This document shows, in pieces, positions 23,686 to 35,152 of a DNA stretch of 64,000 nt (position 1 is its first letter; every line of letters begins with the position of its first letter). Below the pieces are notes generated by a model. That model ran no database searches and had not been told where the DNA came from. It saw nothing but the letters and a program-made list of their open reading frames with translations. Source of the DNA: Siphonodentalium dalli (taxonomy: Eukaryota > Mollusca > Scaphopoda > Gadilida > Siphonodentaliidae); assembly GCA_032622095.1 (NCBI GenBank), contig CP136062.1:14911710-14975709 (forward strand). Direction: 5' to 3'. The translations under genes were made by a program, and so were the position numbers.

Positions 23686-24119
23686 TATGGTAGCTACGAG
23701 GTTTGCGTCTCAAATAGAACATATCTCATCTACTAACTATAATATACTCACATATTTATTTTATTCAATGATGAGAAAATTCCACCGACAAATATGTGTC
23801 AGGTGTCATTTCTGCACAATTTTGTTTAAGATCAAAATTAAAACATATTGTGTAGAATTTATACACTTTGGTTCTAAGGGTGTATGTACTGTGGTTGCCT
23901 TGTTCTGTTTCAGAGGAATAAAACTGAACTTACATAAACAACAAACTTATGCACTATACCACAATGATCCCTGGAAACAAATGTTGGTATGTAGGTTAGT
24001 CCACCCAAGCAGGGAGCAATCAACCGGAAATTGGCCATATTATAGGATATAGCTGGTCAGCTGTGGATTTGATTATGGAACTATATGACATAATACTCAG
24101 CCCAAATCTGTTATGGCAT

Positions 24120-24460
24120 GTACATTCTCAGATATAGAAAATGATTTAATGGTGGTTGTTTTTCTAAATGAAAATAATCATGTCATTACTTGATTCAAGA
24201 AAAATTAAGACTCCTCTCGTGATCTTCAGATCTGATATCTGATCTTCAGATCTGATATCGTGGATCTATGAACTGCACTTTTGAAAACATCTCTTGGTAC
24301 CGGAAAACGGCGTTTCATGCCGTAAATGTATAGTAAATACTGTGTCACAATAATCGCTTGTATAAAATTTCAAAAAGAAATTCTAGATAGATTTTGAGAT
24401 AATTAATTTTGAAATATCAGGAAATTTTGCCAAACCGTGCTGCTGACACTTAATCCATTA
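24120..24460 (+). repeat. dispersed repeat R3, copy 1
   Basis: Aligns along its length with 39400-39790 ('aaaataatcatgtcattact', 'taagactcctctcgtgat', 'cacaataatcgcttgtataa'). This copy has an extra tandem of 'gatcttcagatctgatatct'. Confidence 0.6.
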
Positions 24461-24471
24461 AAGACCCTGTG

Positions 24472-24538
24472 CCAGTGCATTATCTTATATATGCGAGTCG
24501 ACCATAGGTCGCCTCGCATATATAAGATAATGCACTGG
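24472..24538. repeat. solo 67-bp palindrome, variant with paired substitutions
   Basis: Same palindrome as in the MITEs, but both arms changed together: ccAatgcattC became ccAGtgcattA-type, with the matching changes in the opposite arm ('gataatgcactgg'). Preceded by CCCTGTG and followed by an AT-rich tail with three 'ctttaacaatttttataatt' units to about 24715; no second palindrome. Confidence 0.8.
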
Positions 24539-24859
24539 CCTAACAAATTTGTATCATTTATTTTATCAATTTTTCTTATATTCTTTAACAATTTTTATAA
24601 TTTTTTTGTCATTTTTTTTTATATTCTTTAACAATTTTTATAATTTTGTATCATGATGTCTTACAATCTATTTAACAAATTTTATAATTTTTTATCATTA
24701 TTTGTTACATTCTGTTGAGTATAAAAGGAGATGGTCCCATAAATGGCCGGATTTAGTGTACTGTGCCCCTACTGTGTACTGTCTTCTTTCTATTAATAAC
24801 CGACACCTGGGACAATTTGGGAATTATAATGTCCCCGTGTCATCAGATACCAACAACAA

Positions 24860-25240
24860 CAACATATTTTAAATACCGCTTCAGTTATCAGAATCGATTA
24901 ATTGCCCAATAATAATGCTAACCACGGCCAACTATAGTATAAACCTTTTATTTATCAACATTTTGTTCAACAAAATTTGTCAGAATTGTCAAATATCTAA
25001 AACCCAAAGCCATTTGATTTTAAAGTTATCCATCCATCTTCATCCTCAATTTTGTCCGAGACCGTCTTCTCGTCGACTTTGAGCCAGGCCGCCAAAAAGC
25101 ACCGGTGGTGAAAAATAATAGATTTCAAAAATCGATATCTGATCACTCTGAGCTTTGGGCGAGATCCTCGACTAGAATCAAATATTTTTTCCCCCGAAGC
25201 CAAAGAAATAGCAATTTGGGAGCGTTAATTCGGATAATGC
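24860..25240 (+). repeat. dispersed repeat R1, copy 2
   Basis: Shares 'gcttcagttatcagaatcga' and 'caaaaatcgatatctgatca' with copy 1, and 'aatcaaatattttttccccc' with 30270-30300. Followed at 25240-25360 by a segment ('tgttcacgctgactgaataa') that recurs near 28068 and 37180. Confidence 0.65.
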
Positions 25241-25377
25241 ACCTTTAATGTAAACTATTTACACCATGCGAGAAAGTCATTTTGTTCACGCTGACTGAAT
25301 AAAGCATATTTGTAGAAATGAACACTCATACTGAGTCCGTGCCTCCATAACTCTGATATATATACAGCAGTATACCA

Positions 25378-27734
25378 GTAATCGTATATTGTCACAGTAA
25401 TCGTATATGGTCACAGTAATCGTATATGTTCACAGTAATCGTATATGTTCACAGTAATCGTATATGTTCACAGTAATCGTATATGTTCACAGTAATCGTA
25501 TATGTTCACAGTAATCGTATATGGTCACATTAATCGTATATGGTCACAGTAATCGTATATGTTCACAGTAATCGTATATGTTCACAGTAATCGTATATGT
25601 TCACAGTAATCGTATATGTTCACAGTAATCGTATATGTTCACAGTAATCGTATATGGTCACAGTAATCGTATATGTTCACAGTAATCGTATATGTTCACA
25701 GTAATCGTATATGTTCACAGTAATCGTATATGTTCACAGTAATCGTATATGTTCACAGTAATCGTATATGGTCACATTAATCGTATATGGTCACAGTAAT
25801 CGTATATGTTCACAGTAATCGTATATGTTCACAGTAATCGTATATGTTCACAGTAATCGTATATGTTCACAGTAATCGTATATGTTCACAGTAATCGTAT
25901 ATGTTCACAGTAATCGTATATGTTCACAGTAATCGTATATGTTCACAGTAATCGTATATGGTCACAGTAATCGTATATGGTCACAGTAATCGTATATGTT
26001 CACAGTAATCGTATATGGTCACAGTAATCGTATATGTTCACAGTAATCGTATATGTTCACAGTAATCGTATATGTTCACAGTAATCGTATATGTTCACAG
26101 TAATCGTATATGTTCACAGTAATCGTATATGTTCACAGTAATCGTATATGTTCACAGTAATCGTATATGTTCACAGTAATCGTATATGTTCACAGTAATC
26201 GTATATGGTCACAGTAATCGTATATGTTCACAGTAATCGTATATGTTCACAGTAATCGTATATGTTCACAGTAATCGTATATGTTCACAGTAATCGTATA
26301 TGTTCACAGTAATCGTATATGTCCACAGTAATCGTATATGTTCACAGTAATCGTATATGGTCACAGTAATCGTATATGTTCACAGTAATCGTATATGTTC
26401 ACAGTAATCGTATATGGTCACAGTAATCGTATTTGTTCACAGTAATCGTATATGGTCACAGTAATCGTATATGTTCACAGTAATCGTATATGGTCACAGT
26501 GATCGTATATGTTCACAGTAATCGTATATGTTCACATGAATCGTATATGGTCACAGTAATCGTATTTGTTCACAGTAATCGTATATGGTCACAGTAATCG
26601 TATATGTTCACAGTAATCGTATATGTTCACAGTAATCGTATATGTTCACAGTAATCGTATATGTTCACAGTAATCGTATATGTTCACAGTAATCGTATAT
26701 GTTCACAGTAATCGTATATGGTCACAGTAATCGTATATGTTCACAGTAATCGTATATGTTCACAGTAATCGTATATGTTCACAGTAATCGTATATAGTCA
26801 CAGTAATCGTATATGGTCACAGTAATCGTATATGGTCACATTAATCGTATATGGTCACAGTAATCGTATATGGTCACAGTAATCGTATATGTTCACAGTA
26901 ATCGTATATGTTCACAGTAATCGTATATGTTCACAGTAATCGTATATGTTCACAATAATCGTATATGGTCACAGTAATCGTATATGGTCACAGTAATCGT
27001 ATATGGTCACAGTAATCGTATATGTTCACAGTAATCGTATATGGTCACAGTAATCGTATATGTTCACAGTAATCGTATATGGTCACAGTAATCGTATATG
27101 TTCACAGTAATCGTATATGTTCACAGTAATCGTATATGGTCACAGTAATCGTATATGTTCACAGTAATCGTATATAGTCACAGTAATCGTATATGGTCAC
27201 ATTAATCGTATATGTTCACAGTAATCGTATATGGTCACATTAATCGTAAATGTTCACAGTAATCGTATATGGTCACAGTAATCGTATATGGTCACAGTAA
27301 TCGTATATGGTCACAGTAATCGTATATGTTCACAGTAATCGTATATGTTCACAGTAATCGTATATGGTCACAGTAATCTCATATGGTCACAGTAATCTTA
27401 TATGGTCACAGTAATCGTATATGTTCACAGTAATCGTATATGGTCACAGTAATCGTATATGGTCACAGTAATCGTATATGGTCACAGTAATCGTATATGG
27501 TCACAGTAATCGTATATGGTCACAGTAATCGTATATGTTCACAGTAATCGTGTATAGTCACAGTAATCGTATATGGTCACAGTAATCGTATATGGTCACA
27601 GTAATCGTATATGGTCACAGTAATCGTATATGGTCACAGTAATCGTATATGGTCACAGTAATCGTATATGTTCACAGTAATCGTATATGGTCACAGTAAT
27701 CGTATATGGTCACAGTAATCGTATATGGTCACAG
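25378..27734. repeat. 19-bp satellite array, about 124 units
   Basis: Units read 'cacagtaatcgtatatgtt' or 'cacagtaatcgtatatggt'. A marked variant ('gtcacattaatcg') occurs at 25524 and 25771, 247 bp (13 units) apart with five-unit blocks of the T variant between, so a higher-order period exists locally. No stop-free frame of interest. Confidence 0.97.
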
Positions 27735-27942
27735 GTACAATTTCGGAGGAAGTGCATTGTGCTGTTTCCATATAATATTCGATCCATTTTGTGTCAATAT
27801 TCGAACCCATATTCACATTGATCAGCTTCCAAACTCTCGGTGAAAGGACTTCCTTTTTAGGTATGTCCGATGTGCTTGCGTCGTGGATCAGATCATCGCC
27901 GTCTCGGCTAGACGAGGTTAGCACGGGTTCTAACCGCGACAT
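27735..27942 (-). CDS. unrecognised candidate first exon
   Basis: From ATG at 27942 the minus strand reads MSRLEPVLTSSSRDGDDLIH, DASTSDIPKKEVLSPRVWKL and INVNMGSNIDTKWIEYYMET, then runs into the 19-bp satellite. The composition (acidic and serine-rich N-terminus, then a charged amphipathic stretch) looks like protein rather than repeat, and this segment is not repeated elsewhere in the window. I find no strong donor before the satellite, so either the exon ends weakly near 27750 ('attgtacct') or the satellite replaced the rest. Family unknown. Confidence 0.3.
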
Positions 27943-28189
27943 GGGCGAAAATTGTCACTGATTTTCAAGCTTAATCTGAGTTGAGGGACATCTCAGTGTG
28001 ACATTATACGATCGACACATGGCCATTTCGACAAGAAATGATAATATGTTACACCATGCCAGTAAGAGAATTTGTTCACACTCACTGAACAAAACATATT
28101 TAAAGCAATGAATACTCGTACTGAGACCGTGCATGCTTCCTTAATGTGGAGGTCATGTGACCAATTTTGAATGGGGATTATTTCCATGC

Positions 28190-28770
28190 AAATCTCCGCA
28201 GCAAAAGTTAGATATGAAGCAGTTGTCTGGGCACCAAAGCAGCCACATCATTAAACAGACATAATATATAACTGGCGGCTGCGCTTGATAATTGCCAATT
28301 TTTGCTATAAATTAATTTTTTATATTTTTTTTCTGGAATTACAACACTTGACCTAGTTTAAAAAAATCAATATAATTTTTTTTTTAAAGACACCGACTTT
28401 CTAATTGAACATATCCAAGCCGACCCGCCAGATAAATGTGTATTGTTTTCAATACCGCACAAAGTCACGCTCAGAAATATTTGCAACTCTCTAACTATTG
28501 CTTCGGAGATTTGCATGAAAATGCCCATTCAAAATTGGTCACTTGACCTCCTACTTAAATATCTCATATATAAATAACCGAACCGCGTTCTTTAGATATA
28601 CCAGCATAGGGTGATAACGATATCATTAGTAGGTAAGTTGGTCATGAGAACAGATAAATATGGACAGTTAACTGGTCCAATAGATGAAAGGCAGTGATGC
28701 AGTGCAAGTAAATACATAACTCTATACCTCTCCGATTAGTATACCAAAAGTACGCGCACACGCGGAAGGA
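28190..28770. other. AT-rich intergenic sequence
   Basis: No gene seen. 28130-28200 and 28500-28560 carry inverted related text ('gcatgaaaatgcccattcaa' with the complement of 'tttgaatggggattatttcc'). Confidence 0.4.
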
Positions 28771-28774
28771 GAAT

Positions 28775-29975
28775 GTATATAGGAATCACTGAACTAAATG
28801 GTTTCCCATAGATGACAGTGTTAACAGGGGCGCCGGAAGAGGTGGGGGCAGAGGGGGCAGCTGACCCCCTGCCCTTGACCAAGGGGGCGAGCGGGGGCAG
28901 GACTTGCCCTTTTTCTGGAGACAGAAAATGCTTTTTGTGTGTTTAATCTCGTGTTTTTATAGCAAAATGTAACTTTTTTGGTCCAAATACCACCAATTTC
29001 ACAAGGAATATTAATTTTTTGTCAATTTTATCACAAAACGGCCATAAAAACCGAAAAATGCCATTAAAATAGGGATTTTTGCCACAATGAATTTATGGTT
29101 ATTTTCCCGAGTTTGCGGAGAAAATGCCCTTTTTTGCGGAAAAGTGCCCTTTTTGTAGGCTCTGCCCCCCCCCCCCCCCTGCCATTGGATGCTTCCGGCG
29201 CCCCTGATTGTTAACGTTTCAGCCAAATTCGCTGAATTTAAGCCTGCAGGCCACTCCAGTGATGTTTACCTAGCTAGATTGACACCTTGACACCAGTTGA
29301 TCACGAACATGCAAGAAAAATCATAGGTCATGTGTTTACTTTTTTAAATAAATCCCATGCAAGTGTACGACAGGGCTATTCAAAAGCCAAATTTGATCTG
29401 GAAAAACAGCAGCTAGTTAAATAAATTTCCCACTCACAAAGATCCATTCCCCCATTAATGCACCAGTTTAAATTATTTAGATATGATGCACAAATCAAAT
29501 AAACAAGATTTCATCCTTTAATATCGTGCCACATGTAACAGGTGAAGGTCATTCTTCAGTTAATTTCACCTCTAGCATTCCACGGTGCACTCGCTCCCCG
29601 ACTCTGGAACAGATTTAGCTCCCTGATTCCGAAAGTATCCCATTCATGCACTGATGCGATTTAGTCCCCAGCTACAAACTCCAGGCAGAGTTATCTCCCC
29701 ACTGCCATACGGACATTTGGTAAGGATTTCTTACGTATTCTTAGTTCTTATGTTTTAGGAATAAAATTGTCTATGCCTGGCTCAGTTCACATTGTTCTTA
29801 TCAATACCGAAAGAATTACCATTATTGCAAACTTGTGATGGTCAAAATAAGATAATAGGTGACGAAATATAGTTCCGACGATATGTAAAAGTAGATGTAT
29901 CGGTCCGCAAAGTACCATCCTTGTGGCAGTGCTATATCGCAGTGATAACGTAGAGGGCGCTGCATGGAGTTTGTC
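28775..29975 (+). repeat. dispersed repeat R2, copy split by a MITE
   Basis: Aligns with 11600-12446 in the same orientation. Its original sequence 'gacagtgttaacgtttc' is interrupted at 28824 by the hAT-type MITE and resumes at 29215. Confidence 0.8.
28825..29206 (+). mobile_element. hAT-type MITE, 382 bp, copy 2 with target duplication
   Basis: Ends CAGGGGCGCCGGAAG and CTTCCGGCGCCCCTG are perfect inverted repeats. Flanks AGTGTTAA (28817-28824) and ATTGTTAA (29207-29214) match at 7 of 8 positions, and the uninterrupted site is visible in the R2 copy at 11643. The interior is homologous to 15199-15544. No coding capacity. Confidence 0.92.
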
Positions 29976-30089
29976 CCAACTAAACTGAGTCCGGGGACCA
30001 AACAAATAGTCGGGGACCTAAAAATGAGCATTTGTTCAAATGCAATTGGTCGGGGACTACATCTATATTATTAGATTTCCGACCAAAGA

Positions 30090-30340
30090 TGGATAACTCG
30101 AAAATCAAGTGGTTACTATTAACAATAATAACCCATTGATTTTAGAGTTATCCATCTTACACCCGCAATTTGTCTGTTTGAGCACGAGGTAGTGCCCCAC
30201 ATTTCTAAAAATTAACAAACTTCAAAAATCGATATCTGATCACTCTGAGCTTTGATGGGTGGGTTCCTTGACTCGAATCAAATATTTTTTACCCCCAAGC
30301 CAAATAAATAGTAATTTAGGAGCGTCTAATCGGATTGAGT
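30090..30340 (+). repeat. dispersed repeat R1, copy 3 (partial)
   Basis: Shares 'attttagagttatccatctt', 'caaaaatcgatatctgatca' and 'cgaatcaaatattttttacc' with the other copies. The end 'taatcggattgagtac' is the complement of the text flanking the MITE at 9495. Confidence 0.55.
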
Positions 30341-30682
30341 ACATTAAAAAAAAACTGCTAGTTAGATGCATGAACCAAATTGTGATAGTCGGTGGCCAAA
30401 TCGTCCATCCGTTTACACGTGAATGCTCGTGCATGTGAAATGTTCCGGGACCAAACAAACGCTTCCCATTTTACACGACATAATATCATTTATCTCAGTC
30501 AACACTGCGGGTACATGAATGTTTGATAAATGAATTTTGAGCCCATCGGCACCCAGGTATTAAACATACATGTGTCCCACGATGATATAGAACACACGGT
30601 TTTGTCCCCGCCACATTGGGACTGCAACTCCGTGGAAGTTTATTTTGTTTATCATTGGCTCCTTTTATTTACCCACATCAAT

Positions 30683-31174
30683 CAGGGGGGGGGGGTGAAA
30701 AAAAATTCTGGCACGTATGCCGGGGTGGGTGGGTGGTCAAACTAAAAAACTAAAAAAAAAAATCCTGCTTGTTTTTTAGTGTTTTGGCAATGAGTTGGGC
30801 TTCAAAACCACTTTGAATGAAAGAAATAATGTAATTCTAACTGTAAACTGACTGCAGGCAGTTATCGTGTTGTATTTTGTTGCAAATTTTGAAATCCAAG
30901 ATGGCCACTGGCAGCCATGTTTTTTTGGCCGAATGACCTCAAAATGACTCATTCCTAAATACAGAAATTCATATACAGCTGTTTACAGTGAATTTCCCCC
31001 CGCAAATCTCTGTTTTAGTGTTAAAAGGGTGGTGGGTGTCCAAAAATGGTCGGAAAAAAACTGCCGAAAACGGAAAAAAAATTGGCGGTGGGGGTGGGTG
31101 GGTACAAAAAATGATCGAAAGGGAAAAAATGCCATACGTGCCTGAATTTTTTTTCCGACCCCCCCCCCACCCGT
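30683..31174. mobile_element. 492-bp hAT-like MITE with G-run termini
   Basis: The outer parts are inverted copies: a G-run then 'gaaaaaaaattctggcacgt' on the left, and its complement before the C-run on the right. Flanks ACATCAAT (30675-30682) and GCATCAAT (31175-31182) agree at 7 of 8. Same style as the 370-bp element at 8673. Confidence 0.65.
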
Positions 31175-31567
31175 GCATCAATAAGATGAATTCAGTAGCA
31201 GTGGCTGACAGTGTTGTCCATTCAACTGTGCCACATGCTCGTACCCTAACATCCAATGCCAACACGACAGTATAATGCACAAACTCAACCGAAAAGTCAC
31301 AAAACCACCCAGAAATTCACAATTGTTCGCTGCTGTCCAAAAATATATTATAAACTCATTGCGATTTGGCGATGAACAGATGCATTACATTTAGTGAACA
31401 TTACCAGTCGTATATTAACTTAAATCGAGAATAACATGCACTAAACATAAACATATGATATAGAACTATCTACACCCTTACCCCATACCAATCTTGAACA
31501 TTCCACATTGTATTTGTGTGTTTTGTCAGAATTTTTGTTTTGTGTTCAACATTTATGCATTTAATTT

Positions 31568-31938
31568 TTATGTTTACCCATACCATGTATGGTAAACATA
31601 GTGTCGTTGTCCGGATTGACCACTCGTCGTTCGTCCGTCCGTCCGTCCGTCCGTCCGTCTGTCCGTCCGTCTGTCCGTCCGTAGACACTTTACGTGTAAT
31701 GCGATAACTCAAACATTTTTTACCTGATCAAAACCAAATTTTGTATATGGGGTTTTCAGCCCAAAATACAGATCGAGTTCGAATATGGGTTTGATCCAAC
31801 TTTTTTTTACGGAGTTATGGCCCTTTTTCGACTTAGAATTAATTAATTCTGCCATAACTCAAACATTTTTTATGTTTACCCATACCATAGTATGGTAAAT
31901 ATAGTGTCGTTGTCCGGATTGACCACTCGTCGTTCGTC

Positions 31939-31973
<35 letters not shown>

Positions 31974-32290
31974 CTCTCCATAGACACTTTACGAGTAATG
32001 CGATAACTCAAACATTTTCTATCCGATCGAAACTAAATTTTGTATATGGGTTTCTCAGCCCAAAATACGGATCGAGTTCGAATTTAGGTTTGATCCGAGA
32101 TTTTGTTACAGAGTTATGGCCCTTTTTTTACTTAGAATTCACGCATTCTGCCATAACTCGAACATTTTTTATCTGATTGGAACCAAATTTGGTATGTGAG
32201 TTTCTCAGCCCAAAATACAGATCGAGTTCGAATATGGGTTTGATCCGATTAATTTTAAAGGAGTTATGACCCTTTTTCGAAAAAAAATTG
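31568..32290 (+). repeat. tandem pair of dispersed repeats with (gtcc)n/(gtct)n
   Basis: Two units of about 307 bp start with 'tttacccataccat' (31572 and 31878), pass through 'gtgtcgttgtccggattgac' and a gtcc/gtct microsatellite (31630-31682; 31937-31976), then 'gcgataactcaaacattttt' and 'cccaaaatacagatcgagtt'. A third 'ccataactcgaacatttttt' block follows at 32150. Families like this are frequent in bivalves (recall, not checked). Confidence 0.7.
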
Positions 32291-32619
32291 AAAAATTTAA
32301 TCGATTTAAAAAAAAAAATATTTTTAACTTTTATAATAATAATAAAAAAAATGTCATTGACATTGTCATTTGTTTTCATTTAGATATTGATGATTTATGA
32401 TAAAAAGATTTCCAATGTGTCCCTTTAATTTTTTTAAATAAGTTAAAAAAAATTGAAAAACTAACACCATTATAACTCTGCCAAGGGTACCCCGAATCAC
32501 CACACCAAATTTGATTAAATCGGTCCAAAATCTTGTGTTATGTACTGGTAAATCTGTTTGGAGCAACATTAAATCCAATTCACCAATTGCCTTTGGACTT
32601 ATGCCAATGTGCAAATAAT

Positions 32620-33440
32620 CTGATACATAAGGCTATGGCATCTAATTTAAAATAAAGATTCAACAATAAACATCACATGCTATTAACAGTAGACATGGAC
32701 ATCTGTGCTGCTATATAATTGATATTAATGGGTCAGTGGTGAGGTTGCTTATCTGTATACTAGGACACATTATTATTGTAAACTTAAATTGGACTCTCTT
32801 AACCCAAGTATTCCATGTCCAGGTCACACCTACACATTTAACCCATGGGCTTGCTGGCTGTGGCGGTTTAGCATTACAGATTCTGTACCAGTGCATTCTC
32901 TTATATAAATGCCAGTGACCCATAAATTCCAATAATTTGTGTTATGTACATTTGTCTATAATAGTACATAACAGTATACTCTAAAATTGAACACCAAAAC
33001 TCTCATTTATCCGATCATATTAAATTTTTATCGCCAAGGGATGGGTTAACATCTGCCGATCGTGATCGGCCTCTCGTTTCTTTTGTGCACCACCATCTTT
33101 CTCCAGGGGAGAGAAGCTCCACCTAAGTTGCTATAACTTGTGCTCCAATCCCCATTCGTTCATCCTACATTACTCTGTTATACACAAATTTGTTTGAAAT
33201 GTATATATGGGATGCTCAATAAAATACGAAAAAATAAAAAATTTACTTGTCACAGAGATAAAATATATATACGCTGATAAAACAAATCGGGTCAATTTGA
33301 CTAACTTAGGGATAGTCACAAGCAATTGGAGTCACTTTGACTAACCCAAACATTTCATTCAGAAAGATACCACGACAAACTCTGGCCTTAGTCATAGTGA
33401 CTAAGTTGCACGAAGAATAACTCTAATTGCAACATGTGCA
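32620..33440. other. intergenic sequence
   Basis: No gene supported. At 32889-32913 'accagtgcattctcttatat' is a fragment of one arm of the 67-bp palindrome. 33295-33415 holds a loose repeat of 'gtca(c/a)tttgactaac'. Confidence 0.4.
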
Positions 33441-33445
33441 CTGCA

Positions 33446-34418
33446 TTATTTACCCCCCACACCAAAGACTACATTATTTACCCCCACACCAAAGACTACA
33501 TTATTTACCCCCACACCAAAGACTACATTATTTACCCCCACACCAAAGACTACATTATTTACCCCCACACCAAAGACTACATTATTTACCCCACACCAAA
33601 GACTACATTATTTACCCCCACACCAAATACTATATTATTTACCCCCATACCAAAGCCTACATTATTTACCCCACACCAAAGACTACATTATTTACCCCCA
33701 CACCAAAGACTACATTATTTACCCCACACCAAAGACTACATTATTTACCCCCGCACCAAATAATATATTATTTACCCCCACACCAAAGACTATATTATTT
33801 ACTCCCACACCAACGACTATATTATTTACCCCCACACCAAATACTACATTATTTACCCCCACACCAAATACTACATTATTTACCCCCACACCAAAGACTA
33901 CATTATTTACCCCCACACCAAAGACTATATTATTTACCCCCACACCAAAGACTATATTATTTACTCCCACACCAACGACTATATTATTTACCCCCACACC
34001 AAATACTACATTATTTACCCCCACACCAAATACTACATTATTTACCCCCACACCAAAGACTACATTATTTACCCCCACACCAAAGACTACATTGTTTACC
34101 CCCACACCAAATACTACATTATTTACCCCACACCCAAATACTACATTATTTACCCCCACACCAAAGACTACATTATTTACCCCCACACCAAAGACTACAT
34201 TGTTTACCCCCACACCAAAGACTACATTATTTACCCCCACACCAAAGACTACATTATTTACCCCACACCAAATACTATATTATTTACCCCACACCAAAGA
34301 CTACATTAATTACCCCCACACCAAATACTATATTGTTTACCCCCATACCAAAGCCTACATTATTTACCCCCACACCAAATACTATATTGTTTATCCCCAC
34401 ACCAAATACTATATTATT
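33446..34418 (+). repeat. 27-bp satellite array, about 36 units
   Basis: Units 'tacccccacaccaaagacta' + 'cattatt' (26 bp where one C is lost). A block with 'ctcccacaccaacgac' recurs 162 bp apart (about 33800 and 33962), six units, showing segmental duplication inside the array. The 333-codon plus frame and 173-codon minus frame are consequences of the 27-bp period. Confidence 0.97.
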
Positions 34419-34566
34419 TATGGTATAGTTACGGGTATCATTGTTAGTTATTTTGAACATGATATTAATTTTAAGGGATTTCCTATAGTTTGTCAATGTT
34501 TGCCACCCCGATTCTACTAAATAGTATTTTTTTTAGAGGGACGGATCGCGACTTGTGTGGTTCTAG

Positions 34567-34667
34567 CCACAGGCCCCTGTGGAAAATTACTAAAAATACC
34601 AATATAGACTATACTTGTATATATAGTCTATATTGGTATTTTAGTAATTTCCCACAGGGGCCTGTGG
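34567..34667. mobile_element. 101-bp snapback mini-element with TTCTAG duplication
   Basis: Almost one complete hairpin: arms CCACAGGCCCCTGTGG... and ...CCACAGGGGCCTGTGG with 'attactaaaaataccaatat' inverted inside and a loop at about 34614-34621. TTCTAG directly abuts both ends (34561-34566 and 34668-34673). Lies about 220 bp downstream of the donor of the 34888-35152 exon, so within its first intron if that gene is real. Confidence 0.8.
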
Positions 34668-34887
34668 TTCTAGCAGGGCAAAGGGTGTGTCAGGTTTGAA
34701 ATGTCCAACAGTTGGAAAGCTTCAGGCACCAGTTGAAAATCCAACCCAAGAGAGGGGTCTAAACGGAATTCATCGAAACTGGGAGTTTGGTCTGGTTCAA
34801 TGTGGGGTGGTGCATTTGGAAATTTCAAGGTGGAAACACACACCAATGGGGACCCTCTATGAGCGTCCCTGTCCTATATATACTTAC

Positions 34888-35152
34888 CACAACTGTCGTA
34901 TAGATCACCAAGAAGCACGTAATTATTCTTTTTTTGCCATGAATTCCAGCCATTGGTCGACTCAATAACCGGATCATAATCGGGTGATTCCGGGTTCGGT
35001 ATCCGGTGATCTAGGATTTTAATATCATTGTTCTTGGCGTTCGCCGCCATGATGTCCTCAGCAGATCCATGGTAGAACAGAGCCATATAGAACGCCAGAA
35101 GAATGACGAGGAACATAGAGAAACACCCGGCCATACACTTCTTTTGTACCAT
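34888..35152 (-). CDS. first exon of a putative type II membrane protein with ML-domain start
   Basis: I start at ATG 35152; the frame extends five or so codons further up only through a GTG. The product begins MVQKKCMAGC, then one hydrophobic span of about 18 residues (FSMFLVILLAFYMALFY) and HGSAEDIM. A stalk follows containing NPESPDYDPVIE, and the exon closes with NYVLLGDLYDSCG. The donor is TGTG|GTAAGT, phase 1. The positive tail before the membrane span suggests type II topology or an uncleaved signal anchor. LYDSCG resembles the first strand and cysteine of ML domains (NPC2-like), and the phase fits the exon at 8436-8620. The paralogue at 44396-44678 shares the layout. The remaining exons are not identified, so the gene assignment is inference. 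Confidence 0.55.

Larger units (their letters stand above)
22588..23890. mobile_element. foldback element with arms of about 180 bp, invaded by two other elements
   Basis: 22588-22760 and 23703-23890 are inverted copies (for example 'gtgtataaattctacacaat' with its complement, and 'ttgtcggtggaattttct' with its complement). A second inverted pair, 'cctcgtaaaagctaccatat' and 'aatatggtagctacgaggtt', sits inside. The centre contains a snapback hairpin (22994-23138) and a piggyBac-type MITE (23286-23685). No target duplication was found. Confidence 0.65.

Noticed and set aside
23678-24052. 124-codon plus-strand frame
   Set aside because: Its first half is the right arm of the foldback element at 22588-23890, and the complementary arm does not keep the frame.
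25378-27734. CRISPR-like array of short regular repeats
   Set aside because: There are no unique spacers: the 19-bp units are directly contiguous. Same reasoning for the 35-, 39- and 27-bp arrays. The host is eukaryotic.
33427-34428. 333-codon plus-strand frame with PPHQRLHYL-type repeats
   Set aside because: Product of the 27-bp satellite. The minus strand is open too, and single-C losses shift the frame without apparent constraint.
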